From assembly GCA_937915955.1 (NCBI GenBank), contig CALGIB010000741.1, forward strand, positions 1-6,261: a stretch of DNA of 6,261 nt, given 5' to 3'. The number at the start of each line of letters is the position of its first letter. The first letter of the stretch is position 1. This DNA is from an uncultured Pseudomonadota bacterium (GTDB lineage Bacteria > Myxococcota_A > UBA796 > CAJQPC01). A program made the translations under genes and the position numbers. Shown here piece after piece: positions 1 through 5,541 of the stretch. Below the pieces are notes generated by a model. It made no database searches and was not told the DNA's origin. It saw nothing but the letters and a program-made list of their open reading frames with translations.

Positions 1-303
1 CAGCTCCGCGCAGAAGCGCAGGTAGTCGCCCACCGTCAGCTCGTTGTAGAGCGGGGGCGTCTCGGGCAGGTAGCCGACCCGACGCTTGACCTCGTCCGGG
101 TCATCGAAGACGTCAAAGCCGGCCACGCGCGCGCTGCCCTCGGTCGCGGGCAGGAAGCCCGTGAGGATGCGCATCGTGGTGGTCTTGCCCGCGCCGTTGG
201 GGCCGATGAAGCCCAGGACCTGACCCTTCTCGACGGTGAAGTCGAGGTCCTGCACCGCGATGAAGTCCGCGTAGCGCTTGGTGACCTTGCTGACCTCGAC
301 CAT
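1..303 (-). CDS. ABC transporter ATP-binding protein, GldA-like (partial, N-terminal 101 residues)
   Basis: This is the N-terminal part of an ABC ATPase that would energise an ABC-2 type membrane transporter from the cytoplasmic face. It starts at ATG 303 and runs off the left edge of the window. Visible motifs are the Walker A loop GPNGAGKTT at residues 34-42 and the Q-loop region GYLPETPPLYNELTV from about residue 78. The usual Q-loop glutamine is a glutamate (GYLPE), which I recall as typical of the GldA/gliding-associated subgroup of ABC-2 ATPases. The segment GFDVFDDPDEVKRRVGYLPE also fits that group. The signature motif, Walker B and H-loop lie outside the window. The ATG is preceded only by a weak purine-rich stretch (gcgagggc). 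The frame stays open upstream for at least 30 codons, so the start rests on family length. The gene diverges from rimI. The substrate cannot be told; a permease gene is expected further left but is not visible. Confidence 0.88.
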   Translation of the reverse strand, partial: MVEVSKVTKRYADFIAVQDLDFTVEKGQVLGFIGPNGAGKTTTMRILTGFLPATEGSARVAGFDVFDDPDEVKRRVGYLPETPPLYNELTVGDYLRFCAEL

Positions 304-373
304 GCCCTCGCCCGAGCCCTTCGGTGGTAGCTCCGCGCTGGGCGGACCGAAAGACCGCCGGAGCTTAACCGGG

Positions 374-379
374 TACAAC
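374..379 (+). promoter_or_regulatory. Possible -10 element for a leaderless rimI transcript
   Basis: TACAAC (374-379) is followed by exactly six bases and then the GTG start of rimI. Transcription from such a -10 box would begin at or beside the start codon. No convincing -35 hexamer is seen 16-18 bases upstream, and there is no Shine-Dalgarno. The same geometry occurs before the gene at 3442. Assignment is by inspection only. Confidence 0.4.
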
Positions 380-385
380 AGCGCG

Positions 386-805
386 GTGAGATGTCGCCCC
401 GCCACCGTCGAGGATCTGGACGCCATGCAGCGCGTCGAGGCCGCCGGCATGGCCGAGGGCTGGTCCCGCGAGCAGCTGGCCGAGGAGCTCTCCCGCCCGG
501 GCTCGCGGGTCTGGGTGGCCGAGGACGGCGGTCGGATCCTGGGCCACGCCATCGCCTGGGTGGTGGCCGACGAGCTGCACATCCTGGACGTCTGCGTGCT
601 GCCGGGGTCCCGCCGCCAGGGCCTGGGCCGGGCCCTGGTTCAGCGCCTGCTCGCCGAGGAGCACCCTGCCCTGCTCGAGGTGCGGGCCAACAACCTGCCG
701 GCCGTCGCGCTGTACGAGGGAATGGGCTTCGTGCGCGTGGGGCTGCGCAAGCGCTACTACGACGACGGCGAGGACGCCCTGCTGATGACCCGGGAGCTGC
801 CGTGA
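386..805 (+). CDS. rimI: Ribosomal protein S18-alanine N-acetyltransferase RimI (GNAT family)
   Basis: A 139-residue GNAT acetyltransferase, the normal RimI length, predicted to acetylate the N-terminal alanine of ribosomal protein S18 using acetyl-CoA in the cytoplasm. The acetyl-CoA pyrophosphate loop is RRQGLG (residues 76-81), after the beta-4 strand LHILDVCVLP. The segment LLEVRANNLPAVALYEGMGF supplies Glu98 and Tyr110; their 12-residue spacing equals that of the catalytic pair E103/Y115 described for Salmonella RimI. The C-terminal segment GLRKRYYDDGEDALLM is characteristic of RimI. I chose GTG 386 because homology starts at once (RCRPATVEDL); the frame continues upstream to 278, but that part overlaps the divergent ABC gene and looks non-coding. 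No Shine-Dalgarno precedes the GTG, but a -10-like TACAAC lies six bases upstream. Its TGA overlaps the next gene's GTG, suggesting translational coupling. A related GNAT with another protein target cannot be excluded. Confidence 0.9.
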   Translation: MRCRPATVEDLDAMQRVEAAGMAEGWSREQLAEELSRPGSRVWVAEDGGRILGHAIAWVVADELHILDVCVLPGSRRQGLGRALVQRLLAEEHPALLEVRANNLPAVALYEGMGFVRVGLRKRYYDDGEDALLMTRELP

Positions 806-2032
806 TCCTGCTGCTGGTCGGTCTCGCCCGCGCCGCCTGCCCCGAGCCCGACCAGGAGCACTTCGCCCTGCGCCCCGCCGAGCTGCCGCCGGTGCCGATC
901 GTGCTGGAGCTGCGCGGATCACCCGAGGCCGTGGGGCCGCTGCTCCAGGGCCTGGAGGCCCGAGGCCTGGGCGCGGCGCTGATCCTCGAGGCGCCCCGGA
1001 CCGCGGCCTCCTACATCGGCCTCGCCGAGCGCGGCCACGAGCTGGTCCTGAGCCTGGACACCGACGGCTGGGACGCCACCAACGCCGCGTGGCTGGCCGA
1101 GCTGCGGAGCCGGTCCCGCGCCTGGAAGCGGGCCACGGGGCGCGGACCTGGACACCATCGTCGTGACCAGCATCCCCCGCGTGGGCGAGGCGGCCGCCAA
1201 CCAGCTGAGGCTGGACACCGTCCTGGTCGAGGGCGTCGGCCGCGCCCACCTCGCCCCCGCCCTGGACGGCAGCCACGGTCGCACCCTGGTGCTCCCCACC
1301 AGCCGCCTCTGCCAGGAGCCGCTGACCCAGCTGCACCACGCCCAGATGGACGAGCTCAGCGCTCGCCTGCAGGCCGTGCCGATGCAGCTCGAGCTGGCGT
1401 TGCGGCTGCCGCTGCAGGCCGAGGAGCTCGACGAGGCCGAGCAGCAGCTGCTCTTGGAGTGGCTGGACCAGGTGGCCCTGCCCGCCGGCGCCCTGGTCCA
1501 GACCCCGCGCGAGCTCGAGCCTCGCCTGCCGACCCGGCGCAGCCCCGAGTCCGAGCGCCCCGAGGGCCTGCGCCCGGTCGACGCCGCCGAGCTGCGCCTG
1601 GCCGCCCACGCCTTGCTCGAGGCCCCCACGCAGCTGCCCCGGGAGCTGCCTGGGGCCCTCACCCTCACCGAGGCCTACCTGGGTCTGGTCCAGGCCAACG
1701 CCGAGTCGCCCGAGCGACCCCTCGAGCAGGTGCTGTTGCACGGCCTGGGTCCCCCGGTCGAGGACGCGAGCAGCAGCCGAGCGGGCCCGGTCACCGCGGG
1801 CGAGGTCCGCGAGACCGCCGCGCGCCTGGAGCCCTTCCTGCGCGGCAGCATCCCCAGCTTCGTCGAGGTGGGCACACAGGCTCTGACCGCCGGGGAGCTG
1901 CTGCTGGCGATGGCCTGGGTCTTCGTCGAGCAGCCCTCGAGCGAGACCGAGGTGCCGCTGACCACGCCGCGCTCGCCCGAGCCCTACGCGCAGGGCCTGG
2001 GCTGGGGGCGCTCGGGGCTCTCGTCCCGCTAG
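802..2032 (+). CDS. Exported NodB-like (polysaccharide deacetylase-fold) protein with two C-terminal repeats, frameshifted
   Basis: One gene read in two frames: 802 to about 1140, then about 1142 to the TAG at 2030-2032. Removing one G from the run 1137-1140 joins them into about 409 residues. It begins at a GTG that overlaps the rimI stop. Residues 1-11 (VILLLVGLARA) form a very short signal peptide, so export is likely; the Cys at 13 lacks a proper lipobox. Residues 30-115 resemble the start of a polysaccharide deacetylase: beta strand VPIVLEL, helix LLQGLEARGLGAALI, then LAERGHELVLS where NodB proteins have GHE plus HxxxH. The metal-binding and catalytic positions are not conserved (ELRGSP instead of TFDDG, no HxxxH), so it may be inactive. 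Near the C-terminus are two related repeats (1571-1696 and 1790-1927) resembling pseudomurein-binding repeats. If the frameshift is real, translation could restart at GTG 1163. Family assignment is tentative; reading-frame evidence is strong. Confidence 0.65.
1137..1140 (+). other. Probable frameshift site (GGGG run)
   Basis: Codon usage with G/C at third positions and sensible protein sequence switch here from the frame of 802 to the frame one base later. Upstream protein ends ...AWKRATG; dropping one G gives ATGADLDTIVVTS, which joins smoothly. Downstream, the old frame yields only Arg/Pro/His-rich sequence. A sequencing or assembly indel, a true mutation, or a programmed +1 shift are all possible; an indel in the G run is the simplest. 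Confidence 0.75.
1571..1696 (+). repeat. Protein-level repeat copy 1 (pseudomurein-binding-repeat-like)
   Basis: Encodes RPVDAAELRLAA through LVQA. It aligns with the copy at 1790-1927: both have PVxAxExRxxAxxL, then a proline, then ALTxxExxL. The pattern of a helix, a proline and a second helix after a short strand resembles pseudomurein-binding repeats (PMBR) as I recall them. The resemblance to copy 2 is seen directly; the PMBR identity is an inference. Confidence 0.55.
1790..1927 (+). repeat. Protein-level repeat copy 2 (pseudomurein-binding-repeat-like)
   Basis: Encodes VTAGEVRETAARLEPFLRG, then SIPSFVEVGTQALTAGELLL and AMAWVFV. It is the better PMBR-like copy, with the expected 'lP..v.vg...lt..efl.lma' pattern. 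It lies close to the C-terminus of the frameshifted exported protein. The two copies are separated by a linker of about 31 residues. Confidence 0.55.
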
Positions 2033-2937
2033 AAGCTGGAGCCGAAGCGGTAGGTCTTGCCGATGGCCATGGGCTCGGTGATGCGCTGGAAGGTCCAGTT
2101 CTCGACCTTGGTGCCCATGCAGGACTGCAGCTCGGCGTCGGCCTTGTTGCGGGGCTGGACCTTGACGCCGCTGGTGCTGCCGTCGGTGTTGATCGTGAAC
2201 GTCACGGTCCAGGCGCCGCGCACGTTCTCGTCCACCTTCAAGCGCTGCTCGTAGCAGGTCTTGAGCTGGCCGCCGTTGGCCTTCATCACGCGCTTGGCCA
2301 TCTCTTGGATCTGACCGGGATCCGACAGCGTGGCGCCCCGAGAGGACACGCTGGTGGAGGGCCCGCCGACGATGCTGACGCCCTTGCGCTGTGGCAGCCC
2401 CCCGACCTCGGCCTTCTTGACCTCGTCCGTGGAGCCGTCCGAGCCCTCGTCGGCGAAGCGATCGGTGCTCCAGGACGGATCGGGCGCGCTCTCGGCGCCG
2501 CTGGACCTGCTGGAGCCGCCCGAGCTGACCTTGCGCGACTGGGCGGCGCCGGCGTCGGCGACCGCGTCGGCCTGGGCGTCGGGATCGTCCTGGTTGGGGA
2601 GCTGGGAGAGATCGATGACGAACATCTCCTCCTCCTCGAACTCGAAGCTGAGGATGGCCTGCTTGCGGGCCTCCTCGTCCATGTGCATCTTGTAGGCGAT
2701 GCCGCCGACGCCGACGCCGACCATGACGATCAGGCCGACGATCAGACCCATCTGGGTGCTCTGCTTCTTCTCGGCGACCTTCTGCGCCTCGACCTCGCGG
2801 GCCTGAGCGGCCGCGCCCGGATCGGTGGCGGCGTCCTCGCCAGGGATCGCGTTGAAGCAGTGCGGGCAGGGGCCCCCGAACACAATCAGGTCGGGGTCTA
2901 CGTTCCCGCTGCAGAATGGGCAGCTGCCTTCAGCCAT
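2029..2937 (-). CDS. Membrane-anchored zinc-ribbon protein with AgmX/PglI-type C-terminal domain
   Basis: A 302-residue protein starting at ATG 2937, chosen because GGAGGA lies three bases upstream and the zinc ribbon begins at once; an in-frame start 13 codons earlier is not needed. Residues 6-9 (CPFC) and 24-27 (CPHC) form a likely cytoplasmic zinc ribbon. Residues about 50-60 are charged, and 63-82 (MGLIVGLIVMVGVGVGGIAY) are a single membrane span. Residues 100-205 are an acidic, then Ser/Gly-rich, low-complexity spacer expected in the periplasm. Residues 215-302 are the TonB-C-like domain annotated AgmX/PglI in myxobacteria, with conserved Cys228 and Cys273 that may pair. AgmX was named in Myxococcus adventurous gliding, but the domain is widespread in that group and the name does not prove a motility role. 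The gene ends by sharing CTAG with its convergent neighbour and is divergent from the coiled-coil gene. Function unknown beyond an envelope role. Confidence 0.85.
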   Translation of the reverse strand: MAEGSCPFCSGNVDPDLIVFGGPCPHCFNAIPGEDAATDPGAAAQAREVEAQKVAEKKQSTQMGLIVGLIVMVGVGVGGIAYKMHMDEEARKQAILSFEFEEEEMFVIDLSQLPNQDDPDAQADAVADAGAAQSRKVSSGGSSRSSGAESAPDPSWSTDRFADEGSDGSTDEVKKAEVGGLPQRKGVSIVGGPSTSVSSRGATLSDPGQIQEMAKRVMKANGGQLKTCYEQRLKVDENVRGAWTVTFTINTDGSTSGVKVQPRNKADAELQSCMGTKVENWTFQRITEPMAIGKTYRFGSSF

Positions 2938-2940
2938 GGA

Positions 2941-2946
2941 TCCTCC
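2941..2946 (-). promoter_or_regulatory. Shine-Dalgarno GGAGGA deciding the start at 2937
   Basis: On the minus strand GGAGGA sits three bases before ATG 2937, a strong though closely spaced ribosome binding site. Part of it lies in a perfect 10-base palindrome, CTCCGCGGAG (2943-2952), which could form a small hairpin that partly hides the site. Confidence 0.7.
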
Positions 2947-3065
2947 GCGGAGAGGTGCCTCACCCGCGTCTGACAAGTCGTGCGGGACGGTAGCACCGTG
3001 GCCCTCCCATCGGCAAGACGGGACGACACGTTAGGCTGGGACACCGCCCGCCCCCCGCAGGTTCC

Positions 3066-3072
3066 AAAGGAG
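3066..3072 (+). promoter_or_regulatory. Shine-Dalgarno AAAGGAG deciding GTG 3079
   Basis: AAAGGAG is six bases before GTG 3079, near-ideal spacing, and supports this GTG over the upstream GTG at 2980. A TAGGCT hexamer (3032-3037) fits a loose -10 consensus about 42 bases before the start codon, but no -35 is evident. Confidence 0.75.
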
Positions 3073-3078
3073 CGCATC

Positions 3079-3420
3079 GTGAGCAGCACCCGAGACTTCG
3101 TCTACGCGGCCGTCTCCGACGCCGTCCTCCCCTTCGCCCGACAGCTCCTGCAGGACGTCGTGATGGAGGTCCTCAACGAGCGGCAGGTGCCGACGCGCAC
3201 CGACTACCAGGAGCTCCGCAACGTGGTCAACGGCTTCCGCGCCAAGGCCACCAGCTCCTCCAAGGCCCACAAGGGACTCGAGGAGCGGCTGGCCGCCCTG
3301 GAGGTCCGTTTCGAGCAGCTGCAGGCCGAGAACAGCGCGCTCAAGGAGCAGGCCGCCAGGCCGCCGGCCAAGCCCCGGGCCGCGAAGCCCAAGGCCGCCC
3401 GGAAGAAGGCAGCGAGCTAG
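3079..3420 (+). CDS. Small coiled-coil protein with basic Lys/Ala/Pro tail, function unknown
   Basis: A 113-residue protein. GTG 3079 is chosen because AAAGGAG lies six bases upstream; the frame is open back to 2980 but that stretch looks like an untranslated leader. Residues 1-35 are an amphipathic helical region (RDFVYAAVSDAVLPFARQLL). VPTRTDYQEL (38-47) follows and then a coiled coil at about 66-94 (GLEERLAALEVRFEQLQAEN). The tail, residues 95-113, is rich in Lys, Ala, Pro and Arg, like histone-H1-like tails. The 'TRTDYQEL...LEERLAALE' layout recalls BMFP/UbiK or phasin-like small coiled-coil proteins, but the likeness is weak. No signal peptide or membrane span, so it is probably cytoplasmic and oligomeric, and the tail could bind nucleic acid or another polyanion. 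It precedes the secreted AgmX-domain gene by 21 bases. I do not recognise a named family. Confidence 0.8.
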   Translation: MSSTRDFVYAAVSDAVLPFARQLLQDVVMEVLNERQVPTRTDYQELRNVVNGFRAKATSSSKAHKGLEERLAALEVRFEQLQAENSALKEQAARPPAKPRAAKPKAARKKAAS

Positions 3421-3429
3421 CTCCGCGCC

Positions 3430-3435
3430 TATACT
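3430..3435 (+). promoter_or_regulatory. Strong -10 element TATACT, probable leaderless start for the 3442 gene
   Basis: TATACT matches the sigma-70 -10 consensus TATAAT at five of six bases and stands out in very GC-rich DNA. Exactly six bases (ccgccc) separate it from ATG 3442, so transcription would start at about the A of the start codon. No Shine-Dalgarno is present and no clear -35 lies upstream within the end of the coiled-coil gene. Confidence 0.6.
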
Positions 3436-3441
3436 CCGCCC

Positions 3442-3972
3442 ATGATGGGTCTCCTCCTGGCACTTGGAACCCCGGCTCTGGCCGACGAGGCGCCCAGCTG
3501 GGGCGGTCGTCAGGTGGAGCCGGGCGAGCCCGTGGCGACGAGCCTGGAGCCCGCCTCGTCGGACGCCTCCGGCTCTCTTCAGAGCCTCGACCGCACGGCC
3601 GGCGGTGACCTGCGACCCGCCGATGTGGCCCCGGGCGGCAGCCTCCAGGCCCTCGGCGGGGGCTCCGCCGCGCAGGCGCGGAGGATCCCACCCAGCGAGG
3701 CGCAGGCCGTCTTGAAGACCGCCTACCCGGCGCTTCACGCCTGCGTGCAAGAGGGGCTCGGACCCCAGCGCGTCGAGCTGACGCTGGAGGTCGACGTGTG
3801 GATCGACGGCAGCGTCCAGCAGGTGCGCTTCGTCGAGCTGACCGGGACCGACAAGGCGCTCGAGGCCTGCATGACCAAGGCCCTCAAGCGCCTGCGTTTC
3901 AGCCCCCCGGGGGGCGAGGTGGCCGTGCCGGTGCGCAGCAGCCTGTGGTTCGCGGGGCCCGAGGACGGCTAG
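3442..3972 (+). CDS. Secreted AgmX/PglI-type C-terminal domain protein
   Basis: A 176-residue exported protein. It opens with ATGATG; residues 1-14 (MMGLLLALGTPALA) are a short signal peptide with no Lys/Arg and an ALA cleavage site before DEAPS. Residues 15-85 are low-complexity, with the short motif GSLQ(S/A)L twice (44-49 and 66-71). Residues 86-172 form a TonB-C-like AgmX/PglI domain: AYPALHACVQEGL, strands VELTLEVDVWIDGSVQQVRFV, helix LEACMTKALKRLRF, final strand VAVPVRSSLWF. Cys101 and Cys143 sit where the 2029-2937 protein has Cys228 and Cys273 (41 versus 44 residues between), so the two domains are relatives. No membrane anchor other than the signal, so periplasmic or beyond. A -10-like TATACT just upstream suggests its own leaderless promoter. 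Its stop interlocks with that of the CPBP gene. Specific role unknown. Confidence 0.83.
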   Translation: MMGLLLALGTPALADEAPSWGGRQVEPGEPVATSLEPASSDASGSLQSLDRTAGGDLRPADVAPGGSLQALGGGSAAQARRIPPSEAQAVLKTAYPALHACVQEGLGPQRVELTLEVDVWIDGSVQQVRFVELTGTDKALEACMTKALKRLRFSPPGGEVAVPVRSSLWFAGPEDG

Positions 3973-4673
3973 CCGCTGGAGGGGCTCAGGATCCCGTAGA
4001 CGGTGTCCAGGCTGACTACGACGATGTTGCAGAGCGCGTGGAAGAAGGCGCCGGCCAGCACGCCGCCGGTGCGCTCGCGCAGCAGCCCGAAGAGCAGGCT
4101 CGGGAAGAAGATCGCGAAGTGCCACCACCGCAGCACGACCACGCTGTGGCCGAAGGCGAAGAACAGGCTCGTGATCAGCAGGGCCTGGCCCCAGGGGATG
4201 CCGAAGAGCAGGAAGCGGCGGTCGAAGACCTCATTGAGCCGGGTCTGCATGTAGCCCCGGTAGAAGAACTCCTCCGGGATGGCCACGAAGAAGACCTGGT
4301 AGAGCACCAGCGTGCCCAGCTCCTCGGGCCAGCGCGTCCAGTCCGGCTCCAGGCCGAAGACCTGGGTCTGCCACAGGTGGTAGGCGGCCAGCCAGGGCAC
4401 CAGGATGATCAGCATCCACTTGAGCCCCAGGCCCAGGGCGTCTGCCCAGGCCCGAACGTTCCGGAACGCCGGCACCGCCAGGCGGTAGCCGTAGCTGTCC
4501 ACCCCCCGCCACCTGCAGAGCAGCACGGGCATGTAGATGAACAGGAAGGGCACCGCGGCCAGCACCCAGTCGGGCAGGCCCGCGGCCTCCTGCAGCGCGA
4601 CGACCCCGCGGATCAGCAGCAGCGTGACGAGCCAGAGCAGGCCCAGCTCCAGGAAGACCCGCTTGCGGGCCAC
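3969..4673 (-). CDS. CPBP family intramembrane glutamic protease
   Basis: A 234-residue polytopic membrane protein of the CPBP (CAAX protease and bacteriocin-processing, Abi) family. With GTG 4673 as start, all three family motifs are intact: EEFFYR (Glu134, Glu135, Arg139), FAFGH (Phe172, His176) and HALCN (His212, Asn216), so it should be an active protease within the inner membrane. Hydrophobic stretches begin at LELGLLWLVTLLLI and continue through WVLAAVPFLFIYMPVLL, WMLIILVPWLAA, QALLITSLFFAF, FAIFFPSLLFGLL and VLAGAFFHALCNIVVV. The GTG 4673 start is uncertain: it lacks a Shine-Dalgarno, but it follows the larE stop by 26 bases and gives a basic N-terminus (ARKR) before the first span. 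The alternative GTG 4763 would overlap larE by 64 bases. In Myxococcota, some CPBP proteases are myxosortases; no MYXO-CTERM substrate is visible here, so I do not claim that. Probably co-transcribed with larE. Confidence 0.88.
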   Translation of the reverse strand: MARKRVFLELGLLWLVTLLLIRGVVALQEAAGLPDWVLAAVPFLFIYMPVLLCRWRGVDSYGYRLAVPAFRNVRAWADALGLGLKWMLIILVPWLAAYHLWQTQVFGLEPDWTRWPEELGTLVLYQVFFVAIPEEFFYRGYMQTRLNEVFDRRFLLFGIPWGQALLITSLFFAFGHSVVVLRWWHFAIFFPSLLFGLLRERTGGVLAGAFFHALCNIVVVSLDTVYGILSPSSG

Positions 4674-4699
4674 CCAGGACGTGTCCGTGGCCCGGTCCC

Positions 4700-5518
4700 C
4701 TACTCGGAGATGCGGTGGGACAGGTTGCCCGTCCGGTAGCCCTGGAGATCCAGCGTCACCCACCGGAAGCCCTCCTGCTTGCAGGCCTCGACAACAGCCT
4801 CGCGAATGCCCTCGCGGACCAACACCTCGAGCTCGGGCAGCGAGAGCTCGATGCGCACCATCGGCGCCCCCTCGAGCTCGTGGAAGCGCACCCGGAACTG
4901 CCGCAGCCCGAAGGTGCGCAGCAGGCTCTCGACCCGACCGATCTTGACCACCCGGTCCTCGGTGACCCGGGTGCCCACCGGGAAGCGGCTGCCCAGGCAG
5001 GCGAAGCTGGGCTTGTCCCAGACGGGCAGCCCCAGCTCACGGGCCGCCGCGCGCACCGCCGCCTTGTTCATGTCCGCCTCGACGAGCGGGTGGCGCACCT
5101 GGTTCTCCGCCGAGGCCTGGAGCCCCGGCCGGTGGCCGCCCAGATCGTCCGGCAGCGTGCCGTCCATCACCCAGTCCAACCCCAGCTCGGCGGCCCGATC
5201 CCGGGCCAGCTCGAAGAGCTCGGTCTTGCAGAAGTAGCAGCGGTCTCCGGCGTTGGCGGCGTAGCCCTCGCGCTCGAGCTCCTTGCTGTCGACCAGCACG
5301 TGCCGCATGCCCACCAGCTGCGCGATGTTCCGGGCCTCGGCCAGCTCCTCGGGCGGGAAGGTGGCCGAGTCCGCCGTCAGCGCGACCGCCCGCTCCCCGA
5401 GCTCCTGGTGGGCCACCGCCGCCACGAGCGCCGAGTCGACGCCCCCCGAGAAGGCCACGAGGGCGCTGCCGGACGAGCGCAGGATGCCGCGCAGGCGCTG
5501 GAGTGGGGCGTGATGCAT
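4700..5518 (-). CDS. larE: ATP-dependent sacrificial sulfur transferase LarE
   Basis: A 272-residue PP-loop enzyme, the usual LarE length. LarE adenylates the carboxylates of the biscarboxylated nicotinic acid adenine dinucleotide intermediate (P2CMN) and inserts sulfur during synthesis of the nickel-pincer cofactor of lactate racemase and related LarA enzymes. The ATP pyrophosphatase loop SGGVDS is at residues 24-29. AGDRCYFCK (Cys94, Cys97) and KPSFACLGSRFPVGTRVT (Cys174) are typical; Cys174 matches the sacrificial cysteine (Cys176 in Lactobacillus plantarum). The extra cysteines expected of the [4Fe-4S]-type LarE are not seen next to it. The C-terminus FRWVTLDLQGYRTGN is the LarE ending. 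ATG 5518 is chosen as the only start just before the homology. No Shine-Dalgarno; TAGCACT ends six bases upstream, perhaps another leaderless start. No larA, larB or larC is in the window; the downstream gene is an unrelated CPBP protease. Confidence 0.92.
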   Translation of the reverse strand: MHHAPLQRLRGILRSSGSALVAFSGGVDSALVAAVAHQELGERAVALTADSATFPPEELAEARNIAQLVGMRHVLVDSKELEREGYAANAGDRCYFCKTELFELARDRAAELGLDWVMDGTLPDDLGGHRPGLQASAENQVRHPLVEADMNKAAVRAAARELGLPVWDKPSFACLGSRFPVGTRVTEDRVVKIGRVESLLRTFGLRQFRVRFHELEGAPMVRIELSLPELEVLVREGIREAVVEACKQEGFRWVTLDLQGYRTGNLSHRISE

Positions 5519-5541
5519 CGCCGCAGTGCTAACCGGGCCGG

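Noticed and set aside
61..72. Glutamate in place of the Q-loop glutamine in the ABC ATPase
   Set aside because: It looked like a lost key residue, but GYLPE is, as far as I know, the normal form in GldA-like ABC-2 ATPases.
838..840. Lipoprotein cysteine in the exported protein (ARAAC)
   Set aside because: Position -3 is Arg, which does not fit a lipobox; ordinary signal peptidase I cleavage is more likely.
365..1741. Long minus-strand open frame opposite rimI and the exported protein
   Set aside because: Composition is Gln/Gly/Leu/Arg-rich with no recognisable domain, and it is antisense to well-supported genes.
391..2973. A very long open frame on the plus strand across three genes
   Set aside because: Only its 802-1140 section is convincing. 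The rest is Arg/Pro/Gly-rich shadow sequence lying over rimI, the second frame of the exported protein, and antisense to the zinc-ribbon gene; GC-rich DNA keeps such frames open by chance.
3031..4128. Minus-strand open frame opposite the coiled-coil and secreted AgmX-domain genes
   Set aside because: No domain, poor third-position pattern and antisense to two genes with clear starts and features.
3969..4673. Myxosortase assignment for the CPBP protease
   Set aside because: The lineage and motifs allow it, but no MYXO-CTERM substrate or subfamily-specific feature can be confirmed from this window.
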